Below, piece by piece: positions 47,401-58,150 of a stretch of 64,000 bases of DNA. Both the position numbers and the translations under genes were made by a program. The stretch spans positions 2,215,712-2,279,711 of the forward strand of contig JAJEKV010000093.1 of NCBI GenBank assembly GCA_021234155.1, given 5' to 3'. Below the pieces are notes generated by a model. It worked only from the letters and a program-made list of their open reading frames with translations. It searched no databases and had not been told where the DNA came from. The DNA comes from Isoetes taiwanensis. Taxonomy: Eukaryota > Streptophyta > Lycopodiopsida > Isoetales > Isoetaceae. Numbering within the stretch: position 1 is the first letter of the stretch; each line of letters starts with the position of its first letter.

Positions 47401-47900
47401 GCTGCCCCCACAGAGCTGGTCAGTGATCGAGGTGTCCATTTTATCAATCATACCCTAAAAGAGCTAACGGATTATCTACTGATCCATCATCACAAGAGCA
47501 CACCTTACTATCCTCAAGGGAACAGTTTGGCTGAAAGCACCAACAAAACTCTGGTCACAATTCTCAAGAAAATTTTGTGGCTTCAGACCGATTGGCAAGA
47601 CAAGCTTCCTACTGTTCTTTGGGCTTACAATACTTGTTTCAAAATAGCTATTGGTCACACTCCTTTCAAATTGGTTTATTAAAAAGCTCTCATGCCTTTT
47701 GAGTACATCCTTCCAACTCTCCGTTTTCAACTGGCTACAGCCCATAATCTGCCTGCTGCACTCAAAGAAAGGGTTTATCAATTGGAACAGTTGGATGAAC
47801 TTAGGCGTGATGCTTATATTCGTGTTCTTCATGGCCAACAGTTGCAAAAATCTTTACATGACAAACGTATTAAGACAAAAACATTCCAAGAAGGTGATTT
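44460..47900 (+). pseudogene. gypsy pol: protease, RT, RNase H, integrase
   Basis: A protease-like stretch near 44530 reads VNHVQIGGGSA where D(S/T/G)G is expected, so the catalytic Asp appears lost. RT spans about 45480-46080: HSEWVSPIVIA; RVCVDYRKLNQ; FMDGFSGYNQI; FQDDFSAYSS at the YxDD box. RNase H: HVDVSAFAIGAVLSQE near 46380. The integrase HHCC zinc region (HEGLGGGHFHGD..CDACQR) is at 46990-47160, and its core has D (VMDFVGPI), D (VSDRGVHF) and E (PQGNSLAES). The frames are broken in at least six places. Confidence 0.88.
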
Positions 47901-48319
47901 CGTTCTCCTTTATGATTCGATTATAAAAATTTTCGGGCAAGTTAAAGTTTATTTGGCTTGGCCCTTATCAAATTGTTCGGTGGTGGTGCTACCCGTTTTC
48001 AAAAGCTGGCTGAATTAGACGGAACTCCATTACCTACACTAGTTAATGGCTTTCGCCTCAAACCATTTCATACAACAGAAAGTGACAATCATACAACAAT
48101 TTGCTGTCCGGAACCATGACACGCAACGGATAGTGACTTCTGGCGGCATATTTATATTATATAGGTGGAATTTTTACAAAATGTGGCGAGAGCCCATCTA
48201 TTTCTGCTATGGGCAGCGCCCTATTTACAAAAACGGGCTCAGAGCCCTATCCACTAAGTCCTAAGGAGAAAACTCCTCTAGGGTTGGGAGCAGAGGGTAT
48301 CAGCGGGATGTGGTAGTAA

Positions 48320-48718
48320 TTACGCTTTCGGGGTCCCAGCAGCAGTCTTGGGAATCACCTCCATCCCGTTGGTATGGGGATCGGCATGCTCAGCCATGCC
48401 AGCACACCACCCGTCCATAGCAATGCCACGATTGTGGCACCACCAGAGGTCCATGCAGTCCATTTTACAAGTGATCCACTCTAGACAGTTAGAAGGCATC
48501 GTGCACTTGTCGTGCAAACTAGCGGCGGGCATATCTGCGAAGCCATCGGGTGTCTCAAAAGCCGCTCCACGTTTCGTCTTATATAGCCAACCCGAGGGGA
48601 CCTCCACGGCCGGCGTGGACCAATCAGAAAATTCGCCAGCGTGGTTTGCAATGCAAAATTTGTTACTAAATGAGGAATCTTTTCTCCGCCGCATATCTAG
48701 CCATGGTACCTTCGACAC
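48320..48718 (-). CDS. Antisense ORF in gypsy 3' region, Cys/Trp-rich, 132 aa
   Basis: Open minus-strand frame whose composition looks coding (CLEWITCKMDCMDLWWCHNR; MDGWCAGMAEHADPHTNGME). It lies between integrase and the 3' LTR, antisense to the retroelement. Antisense ORFs in this place are known in some plant Tat-lineage elements. Function unknown, and no family recognised. A chance frame or a captured fragment remains possible. Confidence 0.4.
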   Translation of the reverse strand: MSKVPWLDMRRRKDSSFSNKFCIANHAGEFSDWSTPAVEVPSGWLYKTKRGAAFETPDGFADMPAASLHDKCTMPSNCLEWITCKMDCMDLWWCHNRGIAMDGWCAGMAEHADPHTNGMEVIPKTAAGTPKA

Positions 48719-49949
48719 TTTCGTTTTAATGATATCCCCGCCGAGTTACCCGGCATTAAATGACATTCCTTCTTTTCACGCCCGTCGAACATTAATGTGT
48801 GTCCTTTTGCCACCTGTCACATCCGATCATTCCCTTACGTCTCATCGCCACCGATCATTGCTTCTCCCTTTACCATTTGGGGACTTAGCAAAATTTTGCC
48901 CTTCAATCGCCAACTTTGCATCTGTCGCCACCTGGCATCATCAACGGTTGAAGGTTCGCCCTCATCATGCCCCTTCACCTACACTTGCGCGCCCTAAAAC
49001 CTTTTCGTCTATCTGCGCCTTCGTCTTACGTTCTCGCTCTCCGCCTTCTCCAAAGCGGTTCCTTACGTTCCGACGCTCTTTGCCATGGTTTGCCCCAAAC
49101 TTCCTACACTTGGGGCTACGCTCCAAAGGGATGCAACTGTTTTTTCGTATCTTTCTCGGCCCACCTTTTCGTGAAGCCCTTCTTGGTCCAAGTCGGAAGT
49201 GGCGGGCATACAACCCGGCCCCAATCCGGGAGCAATTACAGCGGTTCATCGGCTCACATCGTCCAGCGGCCGCGGAAGGATTTGCTTTCACGATTGGTCG
49301 ATGGCACCACCATTTTACTTTTCGGCATTTGCTTTACGAGGTATTCCGTATTCCTTTGCAAAAACCTTACGTCTCTTGGGCTGCTTCTACGGGACATGGG
49401 CGTCACACTCGATTCGGTGCTCTGCTTATCAAGCTAACCGGCATCGCCTCACAAATATTGCAAAGTCACATGACACTTTTGTGAAGTTTCGTGGGCAAAT
49501 TGCTGGGTATTCCATCAAGAACACCCATATTAATAAGCCGTTCTATAATATGGTCATCAGCGCCATCCACTCAATACGCATGTTGATTGGCCACATTTAT
49601 TGTTCTCTTGCCTTCTTCAAAGTAGACCGCGATGGGGCTACCCCCTCCTCTGTCTCACGAAGTTTGATTGGGTGGCCATCTTGGGCACTCATCAGTCATT
49701 ATCTTCTTCTTGAGAGCCCTTCCACTTCCCATACCTCCACTCGGCCGGTCTCTGCATTCCCGTCGTCAAACTCAACAAAATTTGTACCTTCCGCATGGAC
49801 TTCCCCTCGATCACTGTTCACCACCGGACCACACATGTTTGTCTCCTCTTCCTCCTCGAAGCCCGCCTTCCAATTCCGTCATGCTTCTCAACAATCTCGG
49901 ATAAGGCAACAGCGAGGATTTTGCACCTCCACATCCTCGGCTTGACTCT

Positions 49950-52000
49950 GTACAAATTCGGCCGGGATGTTCAAGGCTGCTGCCATGCGGTTACAAGCAT
50001 CGGGAGGCTCTCATGAGCGGTGTTGAGGCATCCTGGAAGGCTTCCGTGCGGTTCAAAGACCTCAAGCTGCTGGCGCACAAGTTCAAACTTTGGAGGCCCA
50101 ACTTCAAAAAAAAGCAGCGGCTCTATTACGAGGCCCGTGTAGATCTCAAAAAGTGCTCGGGATCGAGACCAGCCTACTTGCGGATCGGCCGGGGCTCAGC
50201 TCCAAACTACAATTCAGGACTTATTGGAACAGAACAAGTCCAAAGATACCCTCCTGGGTGACAAGGAGAAAGATATTGCTAAGCTAGACACCTTGTACTC
50301 AGAGCTTTGTGACAATTACCGCACTCAAGTTCATAACCTTACCGAGCGTGAGGCTAGACTCACCTCTCTAGAAGCTCAGCTTTCCACGGCCTGACAAATC
50401 AGCTAACGTCCATCCAGGATCAGCTTTGGGGCTCGGAAACAAAAGGTCATAGATGGCCGAGATTGCCACGCCGACTCCAAACTCGGGGCAATCTTCTTCA
50501 CATGCCACGCTTCCTATTAAGCGGGTCCGTGATCGGGTCCCGTCTTCTCTTAGAAAAGGAGAACAAGATCCGTGACCTGGAACATCAGCTCCAGCAAGCA
50601 GTTCAATCTGCTGAAGAAGCCCAAAACAAACAGGAGGGCTATATTGAAATTGCTACCAACATTCCTGTGGACTTCTCTACTCCTTCCAGCTATCTTGACT
50701 ATGTGGTGGCCCGACGGCACCTTTTCTTTTTAAAGTGGTACGCGGCCAATGGCAATGTTCATCAACAGCCACTCAAAAGTGTGGACTTCCTTCGGATCTG
50801 GCCGGATCTTTCTATAGAAGACAAGGGTTTATTTTGTGCACTCTTAGTCTTTGATCAGCTCACTTCTGAAGATCCCGAATTGGTCATTTTCCGTGTTGTT
50901 CAGCCCATGGCTTATGTTTTTCATGACTTCTACCTGGCAGATCTCCTTGATAAATTCCGGGATGAGGCCCATTGTGTTTTTCGTGGCAACTCCAATGCTG
51001 CTTGGTTGTTATCGGCAACCAACCAATATTTCAAGGATCCCTTTCGGTCGGACTTTTGAACAGAGTACATGCGAACTTGCTCAACACTTACCACCTCGTG
51101 GCGGGGCTGAAACATTGGTACCGAGTAAACAAAAATTTGGCGCATCCCGATGATCTTGAGTTAGCCCAAATTTATATCGAAGACTTGGGAGGCTACAATC
51201 AAGCTGTGGCCTTACGGAAAGCAAGACCATCCCAGCGGGTTGGGTAAATCCTCTGTCTATCAATTACTCTCTACTTCAGAATGGGACCATTGGTGTCGTG
51301 CTCTTGATCAAGATCTCGTTCGAGCATTCAGGGACATGGCTCTGCAACCCACGCACACAGGCCTGCTTCCCTCTCCATATGCTTCCTTAGGAGTCCCACC
51401 ACGCCCACGGTTCCTCTCTTCTGACTGGCGTCTTCCCTTTTGGGCCAGAAGGTCTGGATGGCCTACGGGTCGACTCGCCTCGGATCTCGGCCGGATCTCC
51501 GGTGGGATCGATTTGTCGGGCAGCTCCAATTGGGAGGATAATGCCACCTTGGACACTACTGAGAATTGGATTTATATTGGTAATGGCGTGGTTGGCAAAG
51601 GCTGCGATGCTTTGCATGGTCTTGATACCTTCTTGCGAGAATGCGCCACCTCACGGACCCGCCGATCCACCGTCAAAAGCTGGTTTTTACGTCTGCTGCT
51701 CTCAAATGCATCCTTTCGGCTCTTTAAATCGGCGGCGTCAATCTTTCCTTTACCAATCCGAATGCCGGCGTCGGTGCCCGGTCTCGGACCTGCTTTCTCA
51801 TGGAGTGCCGGTTTGTTCGCCCGGACGCCCATCTTTGCCACGGAAGACATGGTGGCTCTCACTTCCTCATTGATGCCGATCACGCCCTTGGGCTCCAGCA
51901 CTCGGCGCCCTTCAAACCGCGGGACCTCATTGCTCATTACCATAATGGCACCCGACCTCATTCCGTGAGGATCACTTTCAGACTGCTGGTTTCCCGCCCT
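49950..52000 (+). pseudogene. Extra 3' ORF region of the gypsy element
   Basis: Sense-strand frames at 50463-51059, 50972-51247 and 51240-51968 appear to be one frameshifted protein. It has a coiled-coil segment (KENKIRDLEHQLQQAVQ) and a hydrophobic/aromatic region (YLDYVVARRHLFFLKWYAA), then WYRVNKNLAHPDDLELAQIY. It is not clearly an envelope protein: I see no signal peptide or membrane anchor. Function unknown. Confidence 0.5.
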
Positions 52001-52047
52001 CGGGGCTTACTTCCTCCATTTCTTGGTGAGTGTCATTTGGTGGGGAG

Positions 52048-52634
52048 TGTTAGTCTGTGCCTCTGATGCGGGACTATTCATGCATTCCACCGGACCAAGT
52101 CAAGGCCAAGGATCCACAACCAGGCGTGGGTGATCGTCAAAGGCTGTGAGAAGACCAAGCGGCAGACCACCTGCAGTCAAACTGCGTCCCCGTCAACAAG
52201 AGGCTTCGGACAAATGGCGCCCGTCCGGCCGCGTCGGCGTCCGGCGTGATTCTAGGCACTTCAAGAGGCTTTGCCAGCATTCCTGCAAATCAGGCCTCCT
52301 TCCAGGAGTCGGCACCGAGATCAGTCAGAGTGTCTATATTGGGCCAAAGACCATTGTACTATATATATGAGTAGAGCTAGCACATGAGTTTTAGATAAGT
52401 TTTGAGTCTTGTCTCATTTCAGTCTTCTCTCGATTGCGAGAGCTCATGTATGTTCATCATTGATATCAAGGAAGCTTATCATTTTTCTCTCATTGTTCTC
52501 TTTTGTTCTGTTTTCTTCTTCTTGTTCTCTTCTTGCAAATCCCGCGTGACATAATCCCCCGGATTCTCCTGTTAGATCCACGGGTCCTCACAGAGGGCTG
52601 TCTTGCAGGAGTTCCCGAACCCAGACCCCAAACA
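52048..52634 (+). repeat. 3' LTR of Ty3/gypsy element
   Basis: 587 bp, TGTTAG to AAACA, preceded by a purine-rich TGGTGGGGAG tract. Pairs with 41539-42132. Confidence 0.9.
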
Positions 52635-52639
52635 ATGCA

Positions 52640-53950
52640 GAAGATTACCAGGTAGAAATTTTTGTGTTCTTGTGTTTTTTCTTCCTCCCCGTTCTGTGTT
52701 TAGCATATTTTTGATGAATTTGGATCTGAACCTGGTACCAAATTTCGTCCCTCTCTCAGCATCCCATGCCATCTTTTGACTTTCCAGCTTTCTACATAGA
52801 CCTTTCTTTATGTGTTTGGCTTCAAGCACCTAAGCAAACAAACACTTGAGCTACAGCTTTCAAAGCCATTTCTAGTTGATGATGTTTTTAGTTCAGTATT
52901 AAAATCAATTGGCAATAAGCTTGTTCTTTTTGCAAGTTTGGAATTAACTGTCTTGGCCATTAATCATCTCTTATGTAAGAAAATGTAGTTCCTTATATGT
53001 GACGTCGTCAATTTTGAATTGCAGGCTGTGGCACAAATTAAACAGCCAGATTGGGCTCATCCAGATTCTGCTTGAAAATTGCACTTGGTTGAATGCTTCA
53101 CCTGGCTCTATCAGATATACACAAAAGGAATAAAGACCTGGCCTATTCTTGACCATAACTGATTGCAAAGCACGTGGTCTGAAGACCCATTTAGCAGAAT
53201 CCAGTCCATTTTATTTCTGAACAACCATTTTGTTCTATGATTTCCAAACCCCCAATTGCTTTCTAAACGTCCTTCCATGTAGGGTTTTTGTTTATGTATT
53301 CAAAAGTTCTAAGGACAATGCAGTGTTAAGCTAGGAAGGGACAGCAATAGGGGAAGCAAGACTTCAAAAACATACCAAAAATCTAGCATGACTTTTGGAG
53401 ATGACCACTGTTCATGACTTGCAGATTATAGAGACAGATCAAAAGAGAAGGGCAGACCGTTCTCATATTTCCTTGACTCCCGATGTTATCATTTATATAA
53501 TGTGCCTTGCTTTCATATGTCATTGTAACGGAGCGTTCTGCTGATTACAAAACACAGAAGATGCACGATACATGCAACTAAAGGCATATGAGAAATAAGA
53601 GGTACAAATTGTTGTAAGCCCAATTTGAACTATTTATTAGTCCAGCGCCATGTTGCACAATGTAAGATGAGTCTGCCATAGTTTGTCTATAAAATATTTT
53701 CTGCTGAGAACTCTCTGCAGGTTCTTGTTTATTTTTATTTTCTCACTTTATCATTTTAGCAGGTCCCCTCTTGTTTGATCAAGTTAACAATCCTCAGATG
53801 ATATTTTCTACTGGATCCAAACTTTATATGTTCAATGAACCAATCAATCTGCCAGCAAAGGCATCGAATCATTTGATTTTTATAGTTAGAATCATGTGTC
53901 TTACTGTTGTCTAAATATGCATTTGACTTGTGTTTTTCTTAGGAGATAAG
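52640..53950. other. Sequence inside PIF-like element with exon-like pieces
   Basis: The gypsy insertion interrupts ATGGAAATGAAGATGCA / GAAGATTACCAG, which is followed by a GT donor at about 52652. A TTGCAG acceptor lies near 53023, then a short open stretch (LWHKLNSQIGLIQILLEN). It could be a captured first exon pair or chance. The rest is noncoding. Confidence 0.25.
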
Positions 53951-54075
53951 AATATGTAGCAAAATAACAGGGGGTTTTTTTTGTATTTTTGTACGGGTTT
54001 TGCTATGGTTTTTATATGATTTGATGGGGGTATTCTGCGAGGCATACTAATCAGTACTTCTAGAGTGCGCCCCGT
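53950..54075. repeat. Dispersed repeat shared with 28850-28965
   Basis: AATAACAGGGG, a T-run, TATATGATTT, GAGGCATACTAATCAGTAC and TCTAGAGTGC occur in the same order at both places, about 115 bp long. Confidence 0.7.
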
Positions 54076-54639
54076 ATTTTTTTCTTGAAATCCATATCTT
54101 CAATGGTTTACCCCCTTTTTAGCAGGGTTTTATTTTTATTTCCATGGTTTATTTAAAATTTATCCCCATTGTTTTGTATTTCTATGATTTATTTAGAAGT
54201 GGTGTGCATGCAGGGCTCGAGCCGTGCTACTTTAGGGTTAGCTGAAGCCATTTAGGTATTTCCTGATTCTGCAGGCATAAGGCAAAGCAGCAGCGATGCT
54301 GCCAAAATTCGAGTATGCAGCAAGGAATTTCTTCCTCGGTTCGTGAAGACTTGGAGCAACCTCTCAACTATGCAAGGAATTATTTGGCAGACATTCTTGA
54401 GCCTTGCATTCAACGGGTATCAGGCAAACAAAAGCGGAAGCTGGGAGTGCAAGTTGGTTGTGGAAAACATAATTTCTGAAAGCATACAGAAGTCTTATAC
54501 CTGCGATATGGCAGAAGGATATGGCCAGGATTTTTGCTCTTTGGTTGTGCTGGATGGTTGCGTAATGCTGTTGTCGAACCAGGATAAGGCTCTACTTAGT
54601 TCCCTCACAGATTACCAACATGCAAAGTACCAGTAGCTT

Positions 54640-54942
54640 GCTTTCAAATTAGACAACTATGGCACAATCTACTTCGATTTTTTCCCTCCTCAGCCCCTCC
54701 CCCCTTTCTGCTTCTTCCTCTCGGGTTCCAAAATCAGGTAAGATACTATTTCTTTCTTTTCTTTTATTTATTGACATAATCTGACATAAAATGATCATTT
54801 TGTTCATCCCTTGCCACAGCCTCAAAACTATTGGAATAGTTGCTGCTGGGGTTTTTCTGCTCATAGCAGCATGCATAATTTTACTTCATTTGGACTTGGT
54901 TGTGCTAAATGTGTTGGGAGATTTATACAGATCTAAATCTTA
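54640..54942 (+). CDS. Two-exon membrane-segment fragment, unknown gene
   Basis: The first piece reads YGTIYFDFFPPQPLPPFCFF and ends at the donor after TCAG (about 54737). The acceptor near 54819 (CCACAG) gives, in phase, SLKTIGIVAAGVFLLIAACI then ILLHLDLVVLNVLGDLYRSKS and TAG at about 54942. The second exon is a convincing hydrophobic membrane segment. Upstream coding at about 54340-54636 may belong to it. Probably a host gene fragment carried by the PIF-like element. I do not recognise the protein. Confidence 0.35.
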
Positions 54943-54944
54943 GT

Positions 54945-55975
54945 GCAATGTCAGCCTGGTGCAATACTGTGAGAATAGAAATAACAATGCAGGTAAGAGA
55001 TAATATGAAGAATAAAGAGTGCTTTAGAGCCTTTCAGACATTTTAAAGGAAGGCATAAAGAGGGGCAACTATTGAACACTTTTGGTTATGTACACCCGCT
55101 TCTCTTTCAAAAGCACAATAGATGGAAGGCTTGCAAATGTCCTAAGCCATATTTGTTCTTTTTTTACCAGGTTTGAAGCACGTATTTTATTCAGCGTACA
55201 TCTATTATCTACTATGATAAACACAGCTAATTACGTCCTACAAGGCCATGGCACAAAGGTCTTTAATGAATTGCAGATCAATGGCTTAATGCCACTGACA
55301 CATGCATGATTTAGGATGACGAAAAAATTGCCCCAAGCTCACTTTGTCACTGAGATTTCAGTAATGTGTTGAGTTGCCAACATCTTCGTAGATGCCACAC
55401 ATCAGATTGTTATTAGATTGTTAAAGAAGACCTAATAGCTGCAGATTGGTTTCACTTATGAATCATAAGCTTCCTTGGGTCTTATCTTTTTTGGCCATTT
55501 CAGTTGGTGCATCTATTCTTTGGTTTCTGTTCTGGGCATATCTTCAGCCATGAAGGTTTTTGATCTATATCCATTACAATCCATTTCATTTGGATATGTT
55601 TCGAGAATTTAGCACGCAATTTGTATGCATGCCATTTGTATGCATACCTATAGCCTATTTCTGGACATGTTTCTTCAACTAAGATTTTCCTACATATTTA
55701 TTATGTGTATTATCTGTTAGCTTGGTCTACATCCTTTTTGCAAAATTTGACTTCTTAATGCAAGCCTTGTATTAGTTGTGCGTATGGTTGAGGCATGTTT
55801 TTATTCCCTTTCAAAATATTTAGGTTTCACATGATTTGTTTGCTCTTCAGGTTGGAAACCACTCTTTTTAGAGATATAGTGCGTAGGAGCACACCGTCTT
55901 AGGCACAAGAACCTATAGCGATGTACACAACAATCATAGACAATTTTCAATGCCAGGAAGAAAAAAAATTTTAAC
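54945..55975. other. No clear gene
   Basis: AT-rich. A weak open stretch at 55170-55309 after a TTACCAG acceptor-like site is the only exon-like piece; nothing else supported. Confidence 0.3.
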
Positions 55976-55976
55976 C

Positions 55977-56372
55977 TATAACACAAACCATTACATTACA
56001 CGCATTAAAATTAAATTCCCCCTTAAACCCCCTTTTGTTTGGGTGCATATTCACACGGGGGTGACGTGAGAGGCGAGAGAGCCCTTTTAATTATGTATTG
56101 CATGTACAAAATCAACACCATATAGTATATTGCCTGAAATCTTATAGTATTTTGCAAATCTTGTTATACAGTATCATAATTTCTATACATCCATACCCCA
56201 CAAACGAGGAATTTTGTGTACGGTGTAGATTAAGGAATAAGGTGTGAATATGCCTATCCAACAGCTCTCGTTGCCCGGAGTCACCCCCCGTGTGAATATG
56301 CACCCAAACAAAAGGGGGTTTAAGGGGGAATTTAATTTTAATGCGTGTAATGTAATGGTTTGTGTTATGCGA
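55977..56372. mobile_element. Inverted-repeat MITE, copy B, intact
   Basis: About 395 bp with long inverted repeats from AACACAAACCATTACATTAC to its mirror GTAATGGTTTGTGTT, containing CCCCCTTAAACCCCC and GGGTGCATATTCACACGGGGG. The interior matches copy A (CTTATAGTATTTTGCAAA; CATACCCCACAAACGAGGA; CAGCTCTCGTTGCCCGGAGT). Confidence 0.88.
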
Positions 56373-57800
56373 GCATTATATTTGCCAACTCCTGTTGTTA
56401 AGGAACACTTAAAGGAGGATTTGAGTGTAAAACTTGCAATGATTGCTGATAACAAATATTTCTAATTTTTCCATGCGGTAAAAATGGTGATACTGTTGGT
56501 GCATTAGGTATTACCTGGATAGAAAACGGGCAATGGAAATCTTTAACAGCATTGGACTCATTAACATGTTAAGGTAATTATATAAGCTGGACTAGTGAAA
56601 GAAGCCTGTTAACATGTTAAGGTAATTATATAAGCTGAGCTATAGAATTATCATACATATGAACCGGTCTTCTGCACAATATTTCGTTGAGCTAGTTCTG
56701 TAAGTTCTGGTCAGGTTGATCGATACCGGGCCCTGTGATATGCCAGTCCTGGCTCTATGTTTCCTTCTGTCTTCAATCCATAGTTCTAACCTCCGGTAGA
56801 ATACAAAAATTTGGGCAACCTAATCTGTCGTTTGCAGCGAAGAATTTGAATTAACACTCCAACCTGCAGAATGCTAACATGCAGCTTTAAACGAAGATGG
56901 GATTCGTACAATTTTGCATAAGGATGTATCATCAATTCGATGCAGACAGAAGTTTACATCTTTTGTTTTATGACAGGAACGGTCGATTTTGCTTAGTCTT
57001 GTCCAAAACTCTATAACCTTAGCAAGCTCGAATTACAGGCTATCATGACAGCAGTAGTTAGAACCCTAGGTAAACAAAAGCTTCTTCAAGATTTAAAAAT
57101 AAAGAGACTACTTATAAACAGTTTTTATTCTCTCTGTATTCTTCTTATAGGGATATGGATTGACCGAATATTAGCTGCGTGACTCTGTCACATTTGTGGT
57201 CCAGGACACATACTCCTTTGAAATATCCTATATGTCAAAGTATGTATGGAAACGTACTCATAGCTTAGCAAGCATGGCCAACATCAATATATTTCCGCTG
57301 TAGTCCGGTGAATTCTTTCTAATAGATTCTCTCATTGACAAATCAGAGCAGACAAAGAAACCTTGCCATAGAACAAATGCCAATTGTATGCAATTTGATC
57401 AAGCCCAGTAACTTCAACAGAGTCTCTTTTCCATTGTCAATCTGGAAACTCTCCAGGAAGAGGCCGACCATAGTATTCTGAGTTGTCCAATAGGTCAGTA
57501 AGGCCTTTGATAGAGAGGTTCTACCTTTGTTTTATAAATCTTTTAAGCAGAGTCTTTAAATATTTCTAAATATGGCTTTAAAAATGGATTTAAATATTTT
57601 CAAATATGGCTTTAAAGATGGCTGTAATTATCTGCCACATTGTAGACTTTTTTATCTGTAATATCCTTTCGAGCACACAAAGCTCATATAATGATCATTT
57701 TATGCTAGATTGTAGTTTTATGATTAAAGTGTTTGTCTTTTTTTTTTATGTGGTATACAGGACTAGATTCTATGGTTTTTATGGCTTAAGGGGAAAGGTC
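56373..57800. other. No gene seen
   Basis: AT-rich noncoding sequence inside the PIF-like element. It includes a local duplication of GTTAACATGTTAAGGTAATTATATAAGCTG-type sequence at about 56562 and 56608. Confidence 0.45.
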
Positions 57801-58130
57801 CTTGGAGTAGGTAGTTAAGTTGGAAATAAATAGATAACTTAACTGAAAAAATATTTGATTTAAGTTAATAACAATAAACTTAATTAGATTGGTGTGAATG
57901 TAATTTGGTTAAGTTAAAATTGTAACTTAACTAAAAGCATGTCTGAAGGGATTTTGGTTAACCACTATCTTAACAAGACAATGTCTGAACTACACGTAGT
58001 TAGGTTAGATTTTTTTCATTTAACTATGTTTGGTGTGAAGAAATTTAACTTCTAGTTAAGTTACGTATTTAATGGAAACATAACTATTTCTAGTGTAAAT
58101 GCAGTGGTTCTAGTTAAGTTTAACTAACGG
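57800..58130. repeat. Subterminal repeats, right end of PIF-like element
   Basis: Many TTAAGTTA/TAACTTAA motifs and GGTGTGAA (about 57891 and 58032), matching those at the other end in inverted orientation. Confidence 0.55.
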
Positions 58131-58150
58131 CGGGTGCGAATAGACCCTTA

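Larger units (their letters stand above)
41539..52634 (+). mobile_element. Ty3/gypsy LTR retrotransposon, 11.1 kb, decayed
   Basis: Bounded by two LTRs (41539-42132; 52048-52634) and the 5-bp duplication ATGCA. Order gag-PR-RT-RNaseH-IN is the Ty3/gypsy order. A 4-kb region between integrase and the 3' LTR holds additional frames. The LTRs differ by multiple substitutions and indels, so the insertion is old. Confidence 0.92.
41197..58147. mobile_element. PIF/Harbinger-like element inserted in ParB-MTase copy 2
   Basis: Ends are inverted repeats GGGTCCATTCGTACCC..CGTTA (from 41197) and its counterpart GGGTCTATTCGCACCC..CGTTA (ending 58147 on the minus strand). Each side has TTA (41194-41196 and 58148-58150), the 3-bp duplication typical of PIF/Harbinger. 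Subterminal AT-rich zones (41210-41400 and 57800-58130) repeat TTAACTTAAC and TTCACACC. Length is 16,951 bp, of which 11.1 kb is a nested gypsy element. No PIF transposase was seen, so it is non-autonomous. Excising it with one TTA leaves the host reading frame continuous. Confidence 0.85.

Noticed and set aside
41197-58147. Two separate ParB-MTase elements with outward-facing ends
   Set aside because: At first the GGGTC..ACCC sequences at 41.2 and 58.1 kb looked like ends of two elements. They are better explained as the two ends of one insertion, because a TTA duplication flanks them and the gene frame rejoins exactly.
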